Source of the DNA: a virus
IMG/VR virus record: IMGVR_UViG_3300029787_000356
Location: 2,170-22,840 of that record
DNA length: 20,671 nucleotides
Direction: 5' to 3' (one strand)
Part shown: positions 1-8,443 of the stretch, one piece after another
How the letters are laid out: every line of letters begins with the position of its first letter
How positions within the stretch are numbered: the first letter of the stretch is position 1
Made by a program: the position numbers and the translations under genes
Notes under the pieces: generated by a model
Database searches by the model: none
Seen by the model: the letters and a program-made list of their open reading frames with translations, nothing else
What the model was told of the DNA's origin: nothing

Positions 1-600
1 GGCACAAACGAAGGGTTTAGCGAGATATGGTGGTACTACTGCTCTTCTAGTTCTACAACAATAGACCGCTACGTTATCTATAACTACGAACAGAATATCT
101 GGTACTACGGCAATCTAGCTAGGACTGCGTGGATCGACTCAGGTATACGTGACTTTCCTATGGCGGCTACATATAACAACAATGTGGTTAACCATGAGGA
201 TGGTATTGACGATAACGAGACCGGCACGGCTGCAGGTATAAGTTCTTTTATATCTTCTGCACAGTTTGACCTAGATGACGGACACAAGTTTGCGTTTATA
301 CAGAAAGTGTACCCAGATGTGACGTTTGACGGGTCTACCATAGACAGCCCTAGTGCTACGTTGTCTTTGTTTGCAGCACAAAACTCTGGGTCTGGACGTA
401 ACTCACCTGCTTCTGAGGGGGGCACAAATACAGGCTCTGTAACTAGAACAGCAACTGCACCTATTGAGGCGTTTACCTCTAGGCTTGATCTACGAGTACG
501 TGGTAGGCAGCTAGCATTAAAGATAGAATCTAGTGATCTTGGAGTAAAATGGCAGTTGGGATCACCGCGTTTAGAAATGCGCCCTGACGGGAGAAGGTAA
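1..600 (+). CDS. Phage stabilisation/tail protein, C-terminal part (5' end outside window)
   Basis: The frame is open from base 1, so the first visible codon is internal and at least 199 residues are seen before the TAA at 598-600. The segment begins with aromatic/Ser-rich residues (IWWYY followed by a Ser/Thr run), then RYVIYNYEQNIWYYG and LARTAW, and ends in WQLGSPRLEMRPDGRR. This layout resembles the beta-rich C-terminal half of P22 gp10-like packaged-DNA stabilisation proteins of podoviruses, which plug the portal and join head to tail. The family link is from memory of such proteins, not from a search. It is the first gene of a long + strand virion operon, and its stop overlaps the next start by one base (TAATG), with a purine-rich GGGAGAAGG just upstream serving that start. 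An ATG at 160 is internal and should not be used as the start. Confidence 0.75.
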   Translation, partial: GTNEGFSEIWWYYCSSSSTTIDRYVIYNYEQNIWYYGNLARTAWIDSGIRDFPMAATYNNNVVNHEDGIDDNETGTAAGISSFISSAQFDLDDGHKFAFIQKVYPDVTFDGSTIDSPSATLSLFAAQNSGSGRNSPASEGGTNTGSVTRTATAPIEAFTSRLDLRVRGRQLALKIESSDLGVKWQLGSPRLEMRPDGRR

Positions 601-794
601 TGGCTGTAGATAAAACAAACTACAACATAGAGTTTAGAGCGCCTGTTCTTCCAGACCCACCGAATGACTATAACGTGCAGTCGTTTAACCAACTAAATAA
701 TGTTCTACGTCTTTATTTTAACCAGCTTGATAAAGGCATACGGGACGCTTCGGTTTCTCCCACTGCACAAGCCACTGCTTGGTTTTTAGGCTAG
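600..794 (+). CDS. Small conserved-type phage virion-operon protein (64 aa)
   Basis: The product is a 64-residue protein starting at the ATG of a TAATG overlap with the upstream gene; GGGAGAAGG lies a few bases before the ATG. The N-terminus is Pro-rich (residues 14-22, APVLPDPPN), followed by a helical stretch FNQLNNVLRLYFNQLDKGI. I have seen this 'LRLYFNQLD' pattern in short proteins between the tail/stabilisation gene and large virion genes of marine phages, but no function is known to me. It has no signal peptide or membrane segment. Its stop (TAG 792-794) overlaps the GTG of the next gene. It is probably a minor virion or assembly protein; this rests only on position. Confidence 0.72.
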   Translation: MAVDKTNYNIEFRAPVLPDPPNDYNVQSFNQLNNVLRLYFNQLDKGIRDASVSPTAQATAWFLG

Positions 795-1117
795 TGGCTA
801 ACGTATATAAAAACGCAAAGGTAGACTTAACTACCACTGATATAACTACGCTGTACACATGTCCTACAGCTACGACAGCTATTATTAAGTCTATATTGAT
901 ATCTGAAGACTCAGGTAACGCTGACACGATTACTGTAACCATCACCGATTCTGCTTCGGCAGTATTTAGTGTATTTAAGACTAAAGCGATAGGAGCGAAC
1001 ACCACAGTAGAGTTGCTTACTGGGCCTCTTGTTGTAGAAGAGTCTGAAGTAGTTAAGGTTACTGCAGCTACAGCCAATAGACTGCACGTAGTAGCTAGTC
1101 TGCTAGAGGTGTCGTAA
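794..1117 (+). CDS. Small beta-rich virion-type protein (107 aa, GTG start)
   Basis: I choose the GTG at 794-796, which shares its G with the TAG stop of the upstream gene (TAGTG). An in-frame TTG at 779 would add five residues and overlap the previous gene more, and it has no better ribosome site. The product begins MANVYKNAKVDL and continues as alternating Thr/Ser/Val/Ile strands (TTLYTCPTATTAIIKSIL, DTITVTITDS, ELLTGPLVV), the look of a compact beta-sandwich. Proteins of this size and pattern occur beside tail genes in marine phages and may be tail or capsid decoration proteins; that function is inferred. There is one cysteine, no signal peptide and no membrane segment. It ends in TAATG with the large gene downstream, and GAGGTG precedes that next start. 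Confidence 0.72.
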   Translation: MANVYKNAKVDLTTTDITTLYTCPTATTAIIKSILISEDSGNADTITVTITDSASAVFSVFKTKAIGANTTVELLTGPLVVEESEVVKVTAATANRLHVVASLLEVS

Positions 1118-4100
1118 TGGCAGTTGAAGATTTAGCAGCGCTTACACCAGAAGAGATACAAGAAAGACTAAAGGCTTATTTTGATAGCGAAGAAGGTAAA
1201 AGCTATCTTGATAACATTACAGCTAGCACGTCTGACGAATATACAAAAGCCTCGCTTGAGGAATCAGGAGCATCCAACATTGCGGGGGCGCTTAGTTTTG
1301 TTAGCCCCCTAGATAGTGATGCCCTAGAGACATGGAAAAGCCAAAACCAAGTTACAGACGACAACAACAATAGTTTTTTAGAGAACGACCAGCTATTTCA
1401 ACTTAAGGTATTTGCAGCGTCACAGCCTAAATACGTGCCCATAGTGCCCGGAGAAGGGAACCGGCGGCAACAAAGGATGGCAGAAGCATCGAAAACTCCC
1501 GGCGCTATCTACTCTGACTTTGGTGCGTACTCTTTAGCGTTACAGGCCCATAATAAAAATGTAGCTAGCTATGTAGAACAAGAAGATATACCTACGTCTA
1601 TAACTACTCCCGATGGGGTAGAGATGAGTTTGAATCTGGGCATGTCGCCCATGTACTACAACGAGCAAAACGATGGCGGTAGACTTTCGCAGAAGCACAA
1701 AAATGGTGCTACTGGAGACTACTACAAACAGCTAGGTGGAGTAGGTGAGTACGGCACGTATTATGTAAAAGAAAAGAAAACTGATTGGCGAGACAGCCTT
1801 GAGGCTTCTATACCGTATTTTGCTGCGTTTGTTGGTATATCAGTAATAGGGCCAGCGATAGCAGCAAAAATGGCAGGGGGAGCGGGTACAGCGGCGGGTA
1901 CAGCGGCGGGTACAGGAACGGCAGCGACGGGTACAGGAACGGCAGCGGGTGTTTCATCAGAAATAACAAAAATTCTTACCACGACGATGCCTGCATCCAG
2001 CTACACCACTGCCACGGCTGGCGTAACCAGCACCATATCAAACGCTATAAATGCTGTGGGGTCTACAATAAGTTCTGTTGCAGGGGCTGTGAGCGGGGCG
2101 ATAGCAGAGGGTATAGCGGCGGTTATTCCGGGTGTTAGTGCAGAAGCAATAGCTCCAACCATAGATGTTTTAGGGTCAATCACTGCTGCTTCTAAAGGTA
2201 TATCCTATGCAGAACAGTATAAAAACCAACAAACCGCCGAAGCCATAGGCGGAGCAATTAGTACGGCTGCAAACGGGCTTCCTAGTGGCGTTATTTATTC
2301 TGGCCCCGGTGCTGGTGGTGATGGGGTATTTGACCCAAATGTTATTTACAACCTTACTGAAATAGCTACAGCAAATAACGGAGCAGCAGAAGACGAAGAA
2401 GCAGCCGAAGCGATAAACGTAACAGCGATAGCCGCAGAAGCAATTGCTGGAATAGCCAACCCAGATGAAGACGAAGCTGTTGTAGCTGCCAATACTGCAG
2501 TAAGCGAGGCAGAGACAGGATTAGAAGAAGCCGCAGGCAATGTAGCCACCGTAGTAGAAGAAGAGAATGCTAAAGCAGATGGTGCAGAGTCGTATGCTAG
2601 ATATGTAGCTAGTCGTTATGGCACACGTAGTTTTGCTTATAGAAACGCAAAAAAGAGGGCGGATAAAGCTAAGCTAGACGCACGAAACAAAATAAGCAAA
2701 GCACAAACTGCTGCTAGTGTGGCACAGGCTGAGTTGGAAGATGCTAGAAAAGCACAGGCGGGTGCTGCCCGCGATGCAGACGATGCGTATAAAAGTGCTC
2801 GCGCACAAGCAATTCGTGATGCTCAAGCTAAAGCTAACAAACAACGATCAGAGATAGACGCTAGAAATGCGGCTAGAAAAGAAAAACTAGAAGAAATACA
2901 GAACACTACAACCACAGATCAAGAGACGTATAACAACGCCTTAGAAGAGTCCAACACCAACGCAAATAACTCTGCTGCTGAGATAGTAGAAAATGTAACG
3001 AGTGTTGCAGATGCAGTGGAAGAAATTACAAATAAAGTAACAGAAGAAGCTCAAGCTGAAGCAGTTAAACCTGCGGAAGAACCATCTGCAGAAGAGGTGC
3101 AAAAGGCTAAAGACCAAGCAGATCAAATAATAACGGACGCAGCCGAAGCCGCCGCTGCAGAAACAGAAGCACCAGATTATACAAAAGTAGAAGCTACCCC
3201 TGATGGCGCAGATGCACTACCCGCAGATGAGCAAGAGATTAAAGATCAGGCAACTACCCCGCCTGTTGATGAAAAAATAAAAGAAGACATAGCGGAGCCA
3301 CCCAAGTATCCAGAAAAAGAAGAAGTTATAGAAGAAGCTGAAACCGATGATGGAGGCGGTGGAGGCGGTGGAGGCGGTGCTGGTGAGGGCGCTGGTGCTG
3401 GACAGGGCGGTGATACAGGGGCTGATGCTGAAGTAGGCACTACTACGACTGCGGAAACAGGAGAGGCTGGCGCTGCTGGCACAGATGAAGCTGAACCTCC
3501 TGTAACCGTTACAGAAGAACCCTATACAGGTAGCAACAACTACGACCCTAATAAACTTGCAAGGCAACTTTACGAAGCCTATCTACAAGAAGCAGACACT
3601 GAGCTAAAAGGTGCGATCCTAGAAGAGTATGAAAAATACACTGGAACTACTTTACCGCCTGATGAAGCGTTTGGGGTATGGACAGAAGCTAAAAACGACG
3701 CGGCAAGGGCTACAGCAGAAGCTGCAGAAGCAGCAGAAGAAGCCGCAAGGTACACCTCTGGTATGGATGTCGCTACAGGAGATGCAGCAAAAACTGTAGG
3801 TCAATGGGTTCAACTTGCTAATGGTGCTTGGAAAAACACTATAACTGGAAAGATAGCTGCTCCCACAGCCGTGTCAGGAGGTAGTGGTGAGGGAGAGTGG
3901 GAAGTATTGAACCCAGATGGCACGGGTACAGGCGAAGTAATAAATGAGTATTCTGACGACACTGGTGCAGAGCCAGACGACGACATAAGTATAGGGTTAC
4001 CCACAGACGAAGATACAAAAGAAGAAGCTGCTGGCACTACAGGCGCTGGAGAAGAAACAGGAACCACCACAACTACGGATACAGGCACAAGCACAACTGG

Positions 4101-4836
4101 TGCTCCAACCGATACTACGACCACAGCCACTACGTCTACAGGCACGGCGGGTGCAACTACAACACCTACCGAAACGACTACAGGTGGGGCTGGTACAGGC
4201 GAAGATTTAGGAACAAGCGATACCGCTGCAGACCAAGATCAGACAGGTGCAGGTGCTGACGGTGCTGGTACGGGGACTACTGGCCCTGCGGATGAGGTGG
4301 GTGCTGGTGATGCTGATGCTACAGGTACGGGCACAGGTGCTGCAGATGTTACGGGTACGGGCACAGGTGCTTCTGGCACTCCCGGTGCTGGTGCCGGTGA
4401 GGTAGGTGACCCCGGTGATGTAGGCGAAGGTACAGGCACAGGTGCTGGTACAGGCACAGGCACAGGAGGCGGCACAGGGTCTGGTACAGGCACAGGCACG
4501 GGGTCAGGAGAAGGGCCGGGAACAGGCAGCGGTACAGGCGGTGGTCAGGGGTCTGGTAGAGGTATAAGCGATCAGGTATTTGCAGCCCTTATGCAGCCAC
4601 AACAGGTACAAGTTAAAGCAGCCCCCGTTGCAGATATAGGCACGCCCTATGACTTTAGTAGTATATTTGCAAGTCCAGAGCAAGCTGGTAAATTTGTTAC
4701 GCCTTATGGTGTGCGTAAAGCCGCTGCGGGTGGCGTAATACGCTCAGACACTGATACTATAATGAAGCAGTTAGAACGCAAGAACAAACCCGTTGATACG
4801 ATGGAAGATTTGTTCCGTATCATTGGAGGAAAATAA
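1117..4836 (+). CDS. Large Ala/Glu/Gly/Thr-rich coiled-coil virion protein (1239 aa), function unknown
   Basis: The start is the ATG of a TAATG overlap with GAGGTG upstream. The N-terminal ~220 residues are ordinary mixed sequence. Residues ~230-370 hold hydrophobic, Gly/Ala-rich stretches (for example IPYFAAFVGISVIGPAIAA) that could enter a membrane. Residues ~420-690 are a long Ala/Glu/Lys coiled coil. Residue 746 begins a run of nine glycines. Residues ~960-1160 are almost entirely Gly, Thr, Ala and Ser with acidic residues. The last ~80 residues return to normal composition and include KAAAGGVIRSD near residue 1201 and end in FRIIGGK. I recognise no named domain. Position between tail-completion and ejection-type genes, together with a membrane-active segment and an elongated coiled coil, suggests a structural or DNA-ejection protein. 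The Gly/Thr block is encoded by imperfect DNA repeats and should vary in length between relatives. Confidence 0.85.
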   Translation: MAVEDLAALTPEEIQERLKAYFDSEEGKSYLDNITASTSDEYTKASLEESGASNIAGALSFVSPLDSDALETWKSQNQVTDDNNNSFLENDQLFQLKVFAASQPKYVPIVPGEGNRRQQRMAEASKTPGAIYSDFGAYSLALQAHNKNVASYVEQEDIPTSITTPDGVEMSLNLGMSPMYYNEQNDGGRLSQKHKNGATGDYYKQLGGVGEYGTYYVKEKKTDWRDSLEASIPYFAAFVGISVIGPAIAAKMAGGAGTAAGTAAGTGTAATGTGTAAGVSSEITKILTTTMPASSYTTATAGVTSTISNAINAVGSTISSVAGAVSGAIAEGIAAVIPGVSAEAIAPTIDVLGSITAASKGISYAEQYKNQQTAEAIGGAISTAANGLPSGVIYSGPGAGGDGVFDPNVIYNLTEIATANNGAAEDEEAAEAINVTAIAAEAIAGIANPDEDEAVVAANTAVSEAETGLEEAAGNVATVVEEENAKADGAESYARYVASRYGTRSFAYRNAKKRADKAKLDARNKISKAQTAASVAQAELEDARKAQAGAARDADDAYKSARAQAIRDAQAKANKQRSEIDARNAARKEKLEEIQNTTTTDQETYNNALEESNTNANNSAAEIVENVTSVADAVEEITNKVTEEAQAEAVKPAEEPSAEEVQKAKDQADQIITDAAEAAAAETEAPDYTKVEATPDGADALPADEQEIKDQATTPPVDEKIKEDIAEPPKYPEKEEVIEEAETDDGGGGGGGGGAGEGAGAGQGGDTGADAEVGTTTTAETGEAGAAGTDEAEPPVTVTEEPYTGSNNYDPNKLARQLYEAYLQEADTELKGAILEEYEKYTGTTLPPDEAFGVWTEAKNDAARATAEAAEAAEEAARYTSGMDVATGDAAKTVGQWVQLANGAWKNTITGKIAAPTAVSGGSGEGEWEVLNPDGTGTGEVINEYSDDTGAEPDDDISIGLPTDEDTKEEAAGTTGAGEETGTTTTTDTGTSTTGAPTDTTTTATTSTGTAGATTTPTETTTGGAGTGEDLGTSDTAADQDQTGAGADGAGTGTTGPADEVGAGDADATGTGTGAADVTGTGTGASGTPGAGAGEVGDPGDVGEGTGTGAGTGTGTGGGTGSGTGTGTGSGEGPGTGSGTGGGQGSGRGISDQVFAALMQPQQVQVKAAPVADIGTPYDFSSIFASPEQAGKFVTPYGVRKAAAGGVIRSDTDTIMKQLERKNKPVDTMEDLFRIIGGK
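1882..1948 (+). repeat. In-frame tandem repeats (12-bp, then ~21-bp units)
   Basis: The unit GCGGGTACAGCG occurs twice exactly (1882-1893, 1894-1905) and begins a third time at 1906. It then passes into two copies of an about 21-base unit containing GGGTACAGGAACGGCAGC. All units keep the reading frame and encode an Ala/Gly/Thr linker right after the first hydrophobic segment of the 1239-aa protein. This is typical of replication-slippage growth of a linker. Confidence 0.8.
3352..3378 (+). repeat. Triplicated 9-bp GGAGGCGGT encoding nine glycines
   Basis: Three exact head-to-tail copies of GGAGGCGGT are in frame and encode residues 746-754 of the 1239-aa protein. The identical third positions point to recent slippage rather than selection on each glycine codon. 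Confidence 0.9.
4240..4565 (+). repeat. Degenerate GGCACA/GGTACA-type repeats coding a Gly-Thr/Gly-Ser block
   Basis: The region is built from short 6-base variants such as GGCACA, GGTACA and GGTGCT in frame, which encode alternating Gly-Thr, Gly-Ala and Gly-Ser dipeptides. The purest stretch lies at about 4430-4510. Codons alternate between ACA and ACG and between GGC and GGT, so the array is partly decayed rather than freshly expanded. There are no spacers of constant length, so it is not a CRISPR array. Confidence 0.75.
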
Positions 4837-5600
4837 TGAGCTGGTTTTCAGACTTTATAAAAGACACTTTTGACAATGATACAGTAGATAGTGTTGTTGA
4901 TTTTTTAGGTGCTGACATTGGTGGAGGCAGTAGTATTGCAAGCACCCTGCTTGGTTTAGGTCTTGGTTATGCTGCTGACCAATCTGGTATAGCTGACCCT
5001 AAGCTGCCTGTAGTGGGGTATCAAGGCAGTATTCCCGAATACTCTGCAGTGCGTGAGCGCGTACCTATGCAAGCAGACCCTAATAGAAGGCCCGGATCAG
5101 CAGGGCGCAGATATTTTTCTGACACTATATTCGCACAGAAGCCTGAAACAGAACCTATGACCGTGGAGCAAGCTCGCGCACAGGCAGCGGCACAAGCTCA
5201 AGGTATAGCGGCTGGACAGCCCCCAGTTGCTGCTCCAGTAAAAAAAGAAGAAAAAGAATATGACCCTGATGCAAAAGAAGTTGGTATGGCGGGGCCAGAT
5301 CGTATATATGCAAAAGGAGGTATAGCAAACCTCTCACAGGGTAGATACTTAGGCGGGGCTACAGACGGACAAGCCGATAAAGTACCCGCTAGAATAGATA
5401 ACGGACAAGAAGCTAGGCTCAGCGACGGTGAGTTTGTACTACCCGCAGATTTAGTAGCTCTTTTAGGTAATGGTAACTCTAATGCAGGTGCTAAGAAGTT
5501 GCATGAGTTCATGGACAAAGTGCGTAGACAAGGCACAGGCAAAGAAACACAACAGAAGAACATAGATGCAGGTAAAGAGCTATCTATGCTTCTAGGGTAG
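4836..5600 (+). CDS. Virion-type protein with GGI and DGEFVLPAD motifs (254 aa)
   Basis: The start is the ATG of TAATG, with GGAGGAAAA upstream as a good ribosome site. The N-terminus is short and hydrophobic in part (residues ~30-48, SIASTLLGLGLGYAAD). A Gln/Ala-rich helix spans ~108-130. The C-terminal third carries AKGGIANLSQGRYLGG (from residue 159) and then ARLSDGEFVLPADLVALLGN (ending at residue 212), followed by NAGAKKLHEFMDKVRRQ. This C-terminal module is one I associate with phage internal-virion or tape-measure-like proteins, where a 'DGEFV(L/I)PAD' strand-helix element is common; no biochemical role is known to me. It lies directly between two large virion genes and ends just before a strong Shine-Dalgarno. 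Call it a structural or ejection-associated protein with moderate trust. Confidence 0.82.
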   Translation: MSWFSDFIKDTFDNDTVDSVVDFLGADIGGGSSIASTLLGLGLGYAADQSGIADPKLPVVGYQGSIPEYSAVRERVPMQADPNRRPGSAGRRYFSDTIFAQKPETEPMTVEQARAQAAAQAQGIAAGQPPVAAPVKKEEKEYDPDAKEVGMAGPDRIYAKGGIANLSQGRYLGGATDGQADKVPARIDNGQEARLSDGEFVLPADLVALLGNGNSNAGAKKLHEFMDKVRRQGTGKETQQKNIDAGKELSMLLG

Positions 5601-5604
5601 GAGG
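5599..5604 (+). promoter_or_regulatory. Strong Shine-Dalgarno AGGAGG for the 318-aa gene
   Basis: AGGAGG overlaps the upstream TAG stop and lies four bases before the ATG at 5609. It fixes this start and marks one of the few junctions in the operon that is not a one-base stop/start overlap. Confidence 0.8.
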
Positions 5605-5608
5605 CACT

Positions 5609-6565
5609 ATGTCAAACGGAACTACTGGCACTGGTGGAAACGCTGGAGCAGGTGACTATACAGACTTCACGCCTAAACAAACGGGTACTGAATCTGCACT
5701 TTCTACTTACGTTGGCCCCTATGTTACCGACATGCTGGGCAAAGGGCAGGCACTTGCAAATCAAGGCTATCAAGCCTACACAGGGCCACTTACTGCAGGG
5801 CAATCTGGGTTACAGGATACAGCGTTCCAAGGTATAGCTAACCTAACCGTACCTACTACAAGTATGGGTGCATTTAACCCCGGAACTTTTGCTGCGTCTG
5901 GCGCTCCTGCAATGACCACAGAGGGGGCTAATGCTCCTGCTGCTACAGGCATAGTGGGTGAGTATATGAACCCCTATCTACAAGCAGTGCTAAACCCACA
6001 GTTAGAAGAAGCACGTAGACAAGCAGAAATAAGTAGGCAAGCAGAAGCGGGTAGGTTTACTAGATCAGGCGCATTTGGCGGTTCTCGCCAAGCTATTGCA
6101 GACCTAGAACGCGATAATATCTTACAGCGCAACTTAGCCGATATAACAGGCAAGGGGTATGCGTCAGCGTTTGACACTGCTCGCCAACAGTTTAATACCG
6201 AACAACAACGACAGCAGACAGCACTAGACGCTGCAAATCGCTATGGGCTTGATTCACTTGCAGCACAAGCTAGAGCGGGGGAAATGCAACGGGATATAGA
6301 ATCTCAAGGCATTGCTGCTGATCTAGCACAGTTTGAAGAAGAACGAGACTACCCGTACAAAAACGTGCAGTACATGCAGTCTTTACTACAGGGATTACCC
6401 CTACAAACACAGTCTTATAGCTACTCACAGCCTAGTCAGTTGAGCAACATACTTGGTGGTGGCGGTATAGGAGACATCCTGTCAGCGTTGTTTGGTGGGG
6501 CTAGTGAAGAAAAAGACACTTCTCCGGGTAGTTACGAAGATCTGTATGGTGGAGGAGGCGGCTAA
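5609..6565 (+). CDS. FGGSRQ-type virion/ejection-associated protein (318 aa)
   Basis: The start is set by AGGAGG four bases upstream of the ATG. Order of parts: a Gly/Thr-rich leader (1-30); 'GYQAYTGPLTAGQSG' (53-67); EYMNPYLQAVLNPQL (118-132); a charged helix ending GRFTRSGAFGGSRQAI (148-163); a long Gln/Ala helix (165-240) ending DYPYKNVQYMQSLLQGLPLQ; and a Gly/Ser/Asp tail with GGGG. The pattern MNPY - helix - FGGSRQ - helix - LQGLP is one I recognise from many podovirus-like phages as an unannotated structural protein, probably internal virion or ejection-related by gene order. It has no enzymatic motif. Its stop overlaps the next ATG (TAATG), and the GGAGGAGG near its 3' end doubles as the ribosome site of the next gene. 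Confidence 0.85.
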   Translation: MSNGTTGTGGNAGAGDYTDFTPKQTGTESALSTYVGPYVTDMLGKGQALANQGYQAYTGPLTAGQSGLQDTAFQGIANLTVPTTSMGAFNPGTFAASGAPAMTTEGANAPAATGIVGEYMNPYLQAVLNPQLEEARRQAEISRQAEAGRFTRSGAFGGSRQAIADLERDNILQRNLADITGKGYASAFDTARQQFNTEQQRQQTALDAANRYGLDSLAAQARAGEMQRDIESQGIAADLAQFEEERDYPYKNVQYMQSLLQGLPLQTQSYSYSQPSQLSNILGGGGIGDILSALFGGASEEKDTSPGSYEDLYGGGGG

Positions 6566-8442
6566 TGATTCCAATGGACAGAGAAGTCGATGAGCTTGCC
6601 GAGGTATACAGTCCACAGCAGCTACAGCAAAAGTATAAAGTTACACAAGAACTCATGTACCTGCTTGCTTTGCAGAAAGTTCAGTCAGATATGAAGGCCG
6701 CACAGAACCAACTGACTATGAGTCAACAACAGCAGCCGGGAACTATAAAAGACCAGATGGAAGGCCAAGTCTTCCAAGAAAAACTACGTCAAGTGTCTGG
6801 CACTATAGCTCAACAAGAGGCCCAAAGAAGGCAGCAACAGCCACAACAACGCATGATGGCTAGCGGCGGTATTGTTGGGTTTGCAAAAGCTGGAGAGGTA
6901 GAAGGAGACGAAGAAGGTAAAAGTCTTTTAGGAGAAGTAGGTAGTAATATCTACCAGTGGGTGCAAGACAACCCAGAAGAAGCTGTTGCCGCAGGTTTGA
7001 TGTTTATACCGGGAGTTGGTGTCTTAGGTAATCTGGCTATTAGAGGAGTGGGAGCCGCACTTAAAGCAGCTAAAGCAATAGATTATGTGGGTAAAGGCAA
7101 GCGAGCCGCTCAAGCTGTCGGAGGCGCTGCTAAAAAAGCTGTAACAAAGCCTAAATACGAAAAGATAGGCGATATGAGGACGGTAGGGGACGCTAAAGCA
7201 AGAACGATTGATTACAACAAAGTAGCAGGGATCGGGGGTGTAGGGGGAGCAGCGGCTATTGCCTCTACAGGTGATGACGAAACAGAAGAAGCTGCAGAAG
7301 AAGAAACTACACAAGCAGGTGCGGGTACAGGTGCTGGAACTGGCGGTATAAATATACCTTTTCCGGGGCAAAATATAGCAGGCGGTTCTGCATATGGTTC
7401 TTCATCTCCCTCGTCTTCCATGACTCCTCCCGCTGCCGGTGCCGGTACTACTAGAACTGGTGGTATAGCTAGTCAAATAAAAGATCTTGACGATACTAAG
7501 TCTGCAATAGAAGTATTTGATGAAACGTCTCCCGGCCTACGCCAAGGGCTAATAGGAAGGGCACAAAAAAGCCAAGAAGACATAGATATAGCCGCAATGG
7601 GTGCTGGAGACAGGGCAGCAAAAGTAGCGGGAAGGGGCAAAAAAGCTAAACAGTTTGAGCAAATGGAGCAAGATCAAGAGCGCTTGTACCAAGAATTGCA
7701 AGACCCTGACAAGCAACAAGCACAGATGCGTCGTAACATTTTTGCAGCGTTTGGTCGTGGTGGTAATTCGTTTGGGCAATTAATGAGTAACGCCCTAACT
7801 GCTGTAAGTAAAACTGAAGCAGGGCAGGATCAACTCAAGCAGATAGCTTTGGATAAAAAACAAGGTGTAACCACTAAAGCTATAGAAATAGATCTAAAGG
7901 CCGCAGGGCAGATTAACGCTGCTATTGATAACGCACAAAGCATATACGCTGCAGATCGCCGTCAAGCTGAAACAATACTTGCTGGTTTATCAAGCGATGA
8001 GTTTAAAAGTATACAACAGAACGTCCGAAATAATTTTGACCTCAATAACGCTCGCGTAACAGCCGCCTTGGATGAGATGAAGATATTGGCGCAACGAGAG
8101 GCAACACAGTCCGCTAGAGAGATAAAATCTCTGGGAGTTGCTCAAGCAGAGTTAGCCGATATAAACGAGATAAAGTCAACAGTATATGAAGCTGTTATGG
8201 CAAATCCTATAGGTAGGATGGCTGAACTAAGAGCTAAGAAAGACGCAGGTACGTTAAGTAAAACAGAAGCTGCTGAATACAATAGCTTGTCTGACCAGAT
8301 GCACTTACAAATAACCTCGTATTTTGATAGAGAAGGACTTAACACTAGAGCAGAAGAACTAGCTAAACGGATAGACTTGTTTACAAGCAGGACTGAAGAG
8401 CAAGGCGATGTATCTCGCGCATTAAATAGATACGGTATGTAG
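6565..8442 (+). CDS. Coiled-coil virion protein with MASGGIVGFA motif (625 aa)
   Basis: The start is the ATG of TAATG with GGAGGAGG upstream. The N-terminal 95 residues are Gln-rich helix (YSPQQLQQKYKVTQELMYLL). MMASGGIVGFAKAGEVEG follows at 97-114. A hydrophobic stretch at ~141-172 (AGLMFIPGVGVLGNLAIRGV) could insert into a membrane. Residues ~239-300 are an acidic, then Gly/Ser/Pro-rich linker. The C-terminal half is Ala/Gln/Lys/Glu-rich helix, including RRNIFAAFGRGGNSFGQLMSNAL. I know the short GGI-G-GG type motif after a Gln-rich helix from other marine phage virion proteins, but no function is assigned. Size, hydrophobic segment and place before the giant gene fit an internal virion or DNA-ejection protein; this is inference. 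It ends in TAG, one base before the GTG of the next gene. Confidence 0.85.
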   Translation: MIPMDREVDELAEVYSPQQLQQKYKVTQELMYLLALQKVQSDMKAAQNQLTMSQQQQPGTIKDQMEGQVFQEKLRQVSGTIAQQEAQRRQQQPQQRMMASGGIVGFAKAGEVEGDEEGKSLLGEVGSNIYQWVQDNPEEAVAAGLMFIPGVGVLGNLAIRGVGAALKAAKAIDYVGKGKRAAQAVGGAAKKAVTKPKYEKIGDMRTVGDAKARTIDYNKVAGIGGVGGAAAIASTGDDETEEAAEEETTQAGAGTGAGTGGINIPFPGQNIAGGSAYGSSSPSSSMTPPAAGAGTTRTGGIASQIKDLDDTKSAIEVFDETSPGLRQGLIGRAQKSQEDIDIAAMGAGDRAAKVAGRGKKAKQFEQMEQDQERLYQELQDPDKQQAQMRRNIFAAFGRGGNSFGQLMSNALTAVSKTEAGQDQLKQIALDKKQGVTTKAIEIDLKAAGQINAAIDNAQSIYAADRRQAETILAGLSSDEFKSIQQNVRNNFDLNNARVTAALDEMKILAQREATQSAREIKSLGVAQAELADINEIKSTVYEAVMANPIGRMAELRAKKDAGTLSKTEAAEYNSLSDQMHLQITSYFDREGLNTRAEELAKRIDLFTSRTEEQGDVSRALNRYGM

Positions 8443-8443
8443 C

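Noticed and set aside
105-692. 195-aa open frame on the - strand across the stabilisation-protein gene
   Set aside because: It is antisense to a frame with clear protein-like content, is Ser/Pro/Leu-rich without domain features, and has no operon context on that strand.
779-793. TTG start for the 107-aa gene, five codons upstream
   Set aside because: The GTG at 794 gives the usual TAGTG overlap seen along this operon; the TTG has no better ribosome site and overlaps the upstream gene.
3246-3482. Pro/Ala/Val/Ser-rich - strand open frames (also at 3810-4145, 4239-4499)
   Set aside because: These are direct complements of Gly/Thr/Ala codon repeats, which give Pro/Val/Ala frames without stops by composition alone.
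4240-4565. Possible CRISPR-like array
   Set aside because: Units are 6-12 bases, contiguous, in frame and without unique spacers; it is a coding low-complexity repeat.
5198-5563. 121-aa - strand open frame opposite the 254-aa gene
   Set aside because: Cys/Ser/Pro/Leu-rich shadow of a well-supported frame; no ribosome site or neighbours on that strand.
5634-5837. 67-aa + strand ORF inside the 318-aa gene
   Set aside because: It begins with GTG without a Shine-Dalgarno, and the host frame shows no composition change there, unlike the 9960-10160 case.
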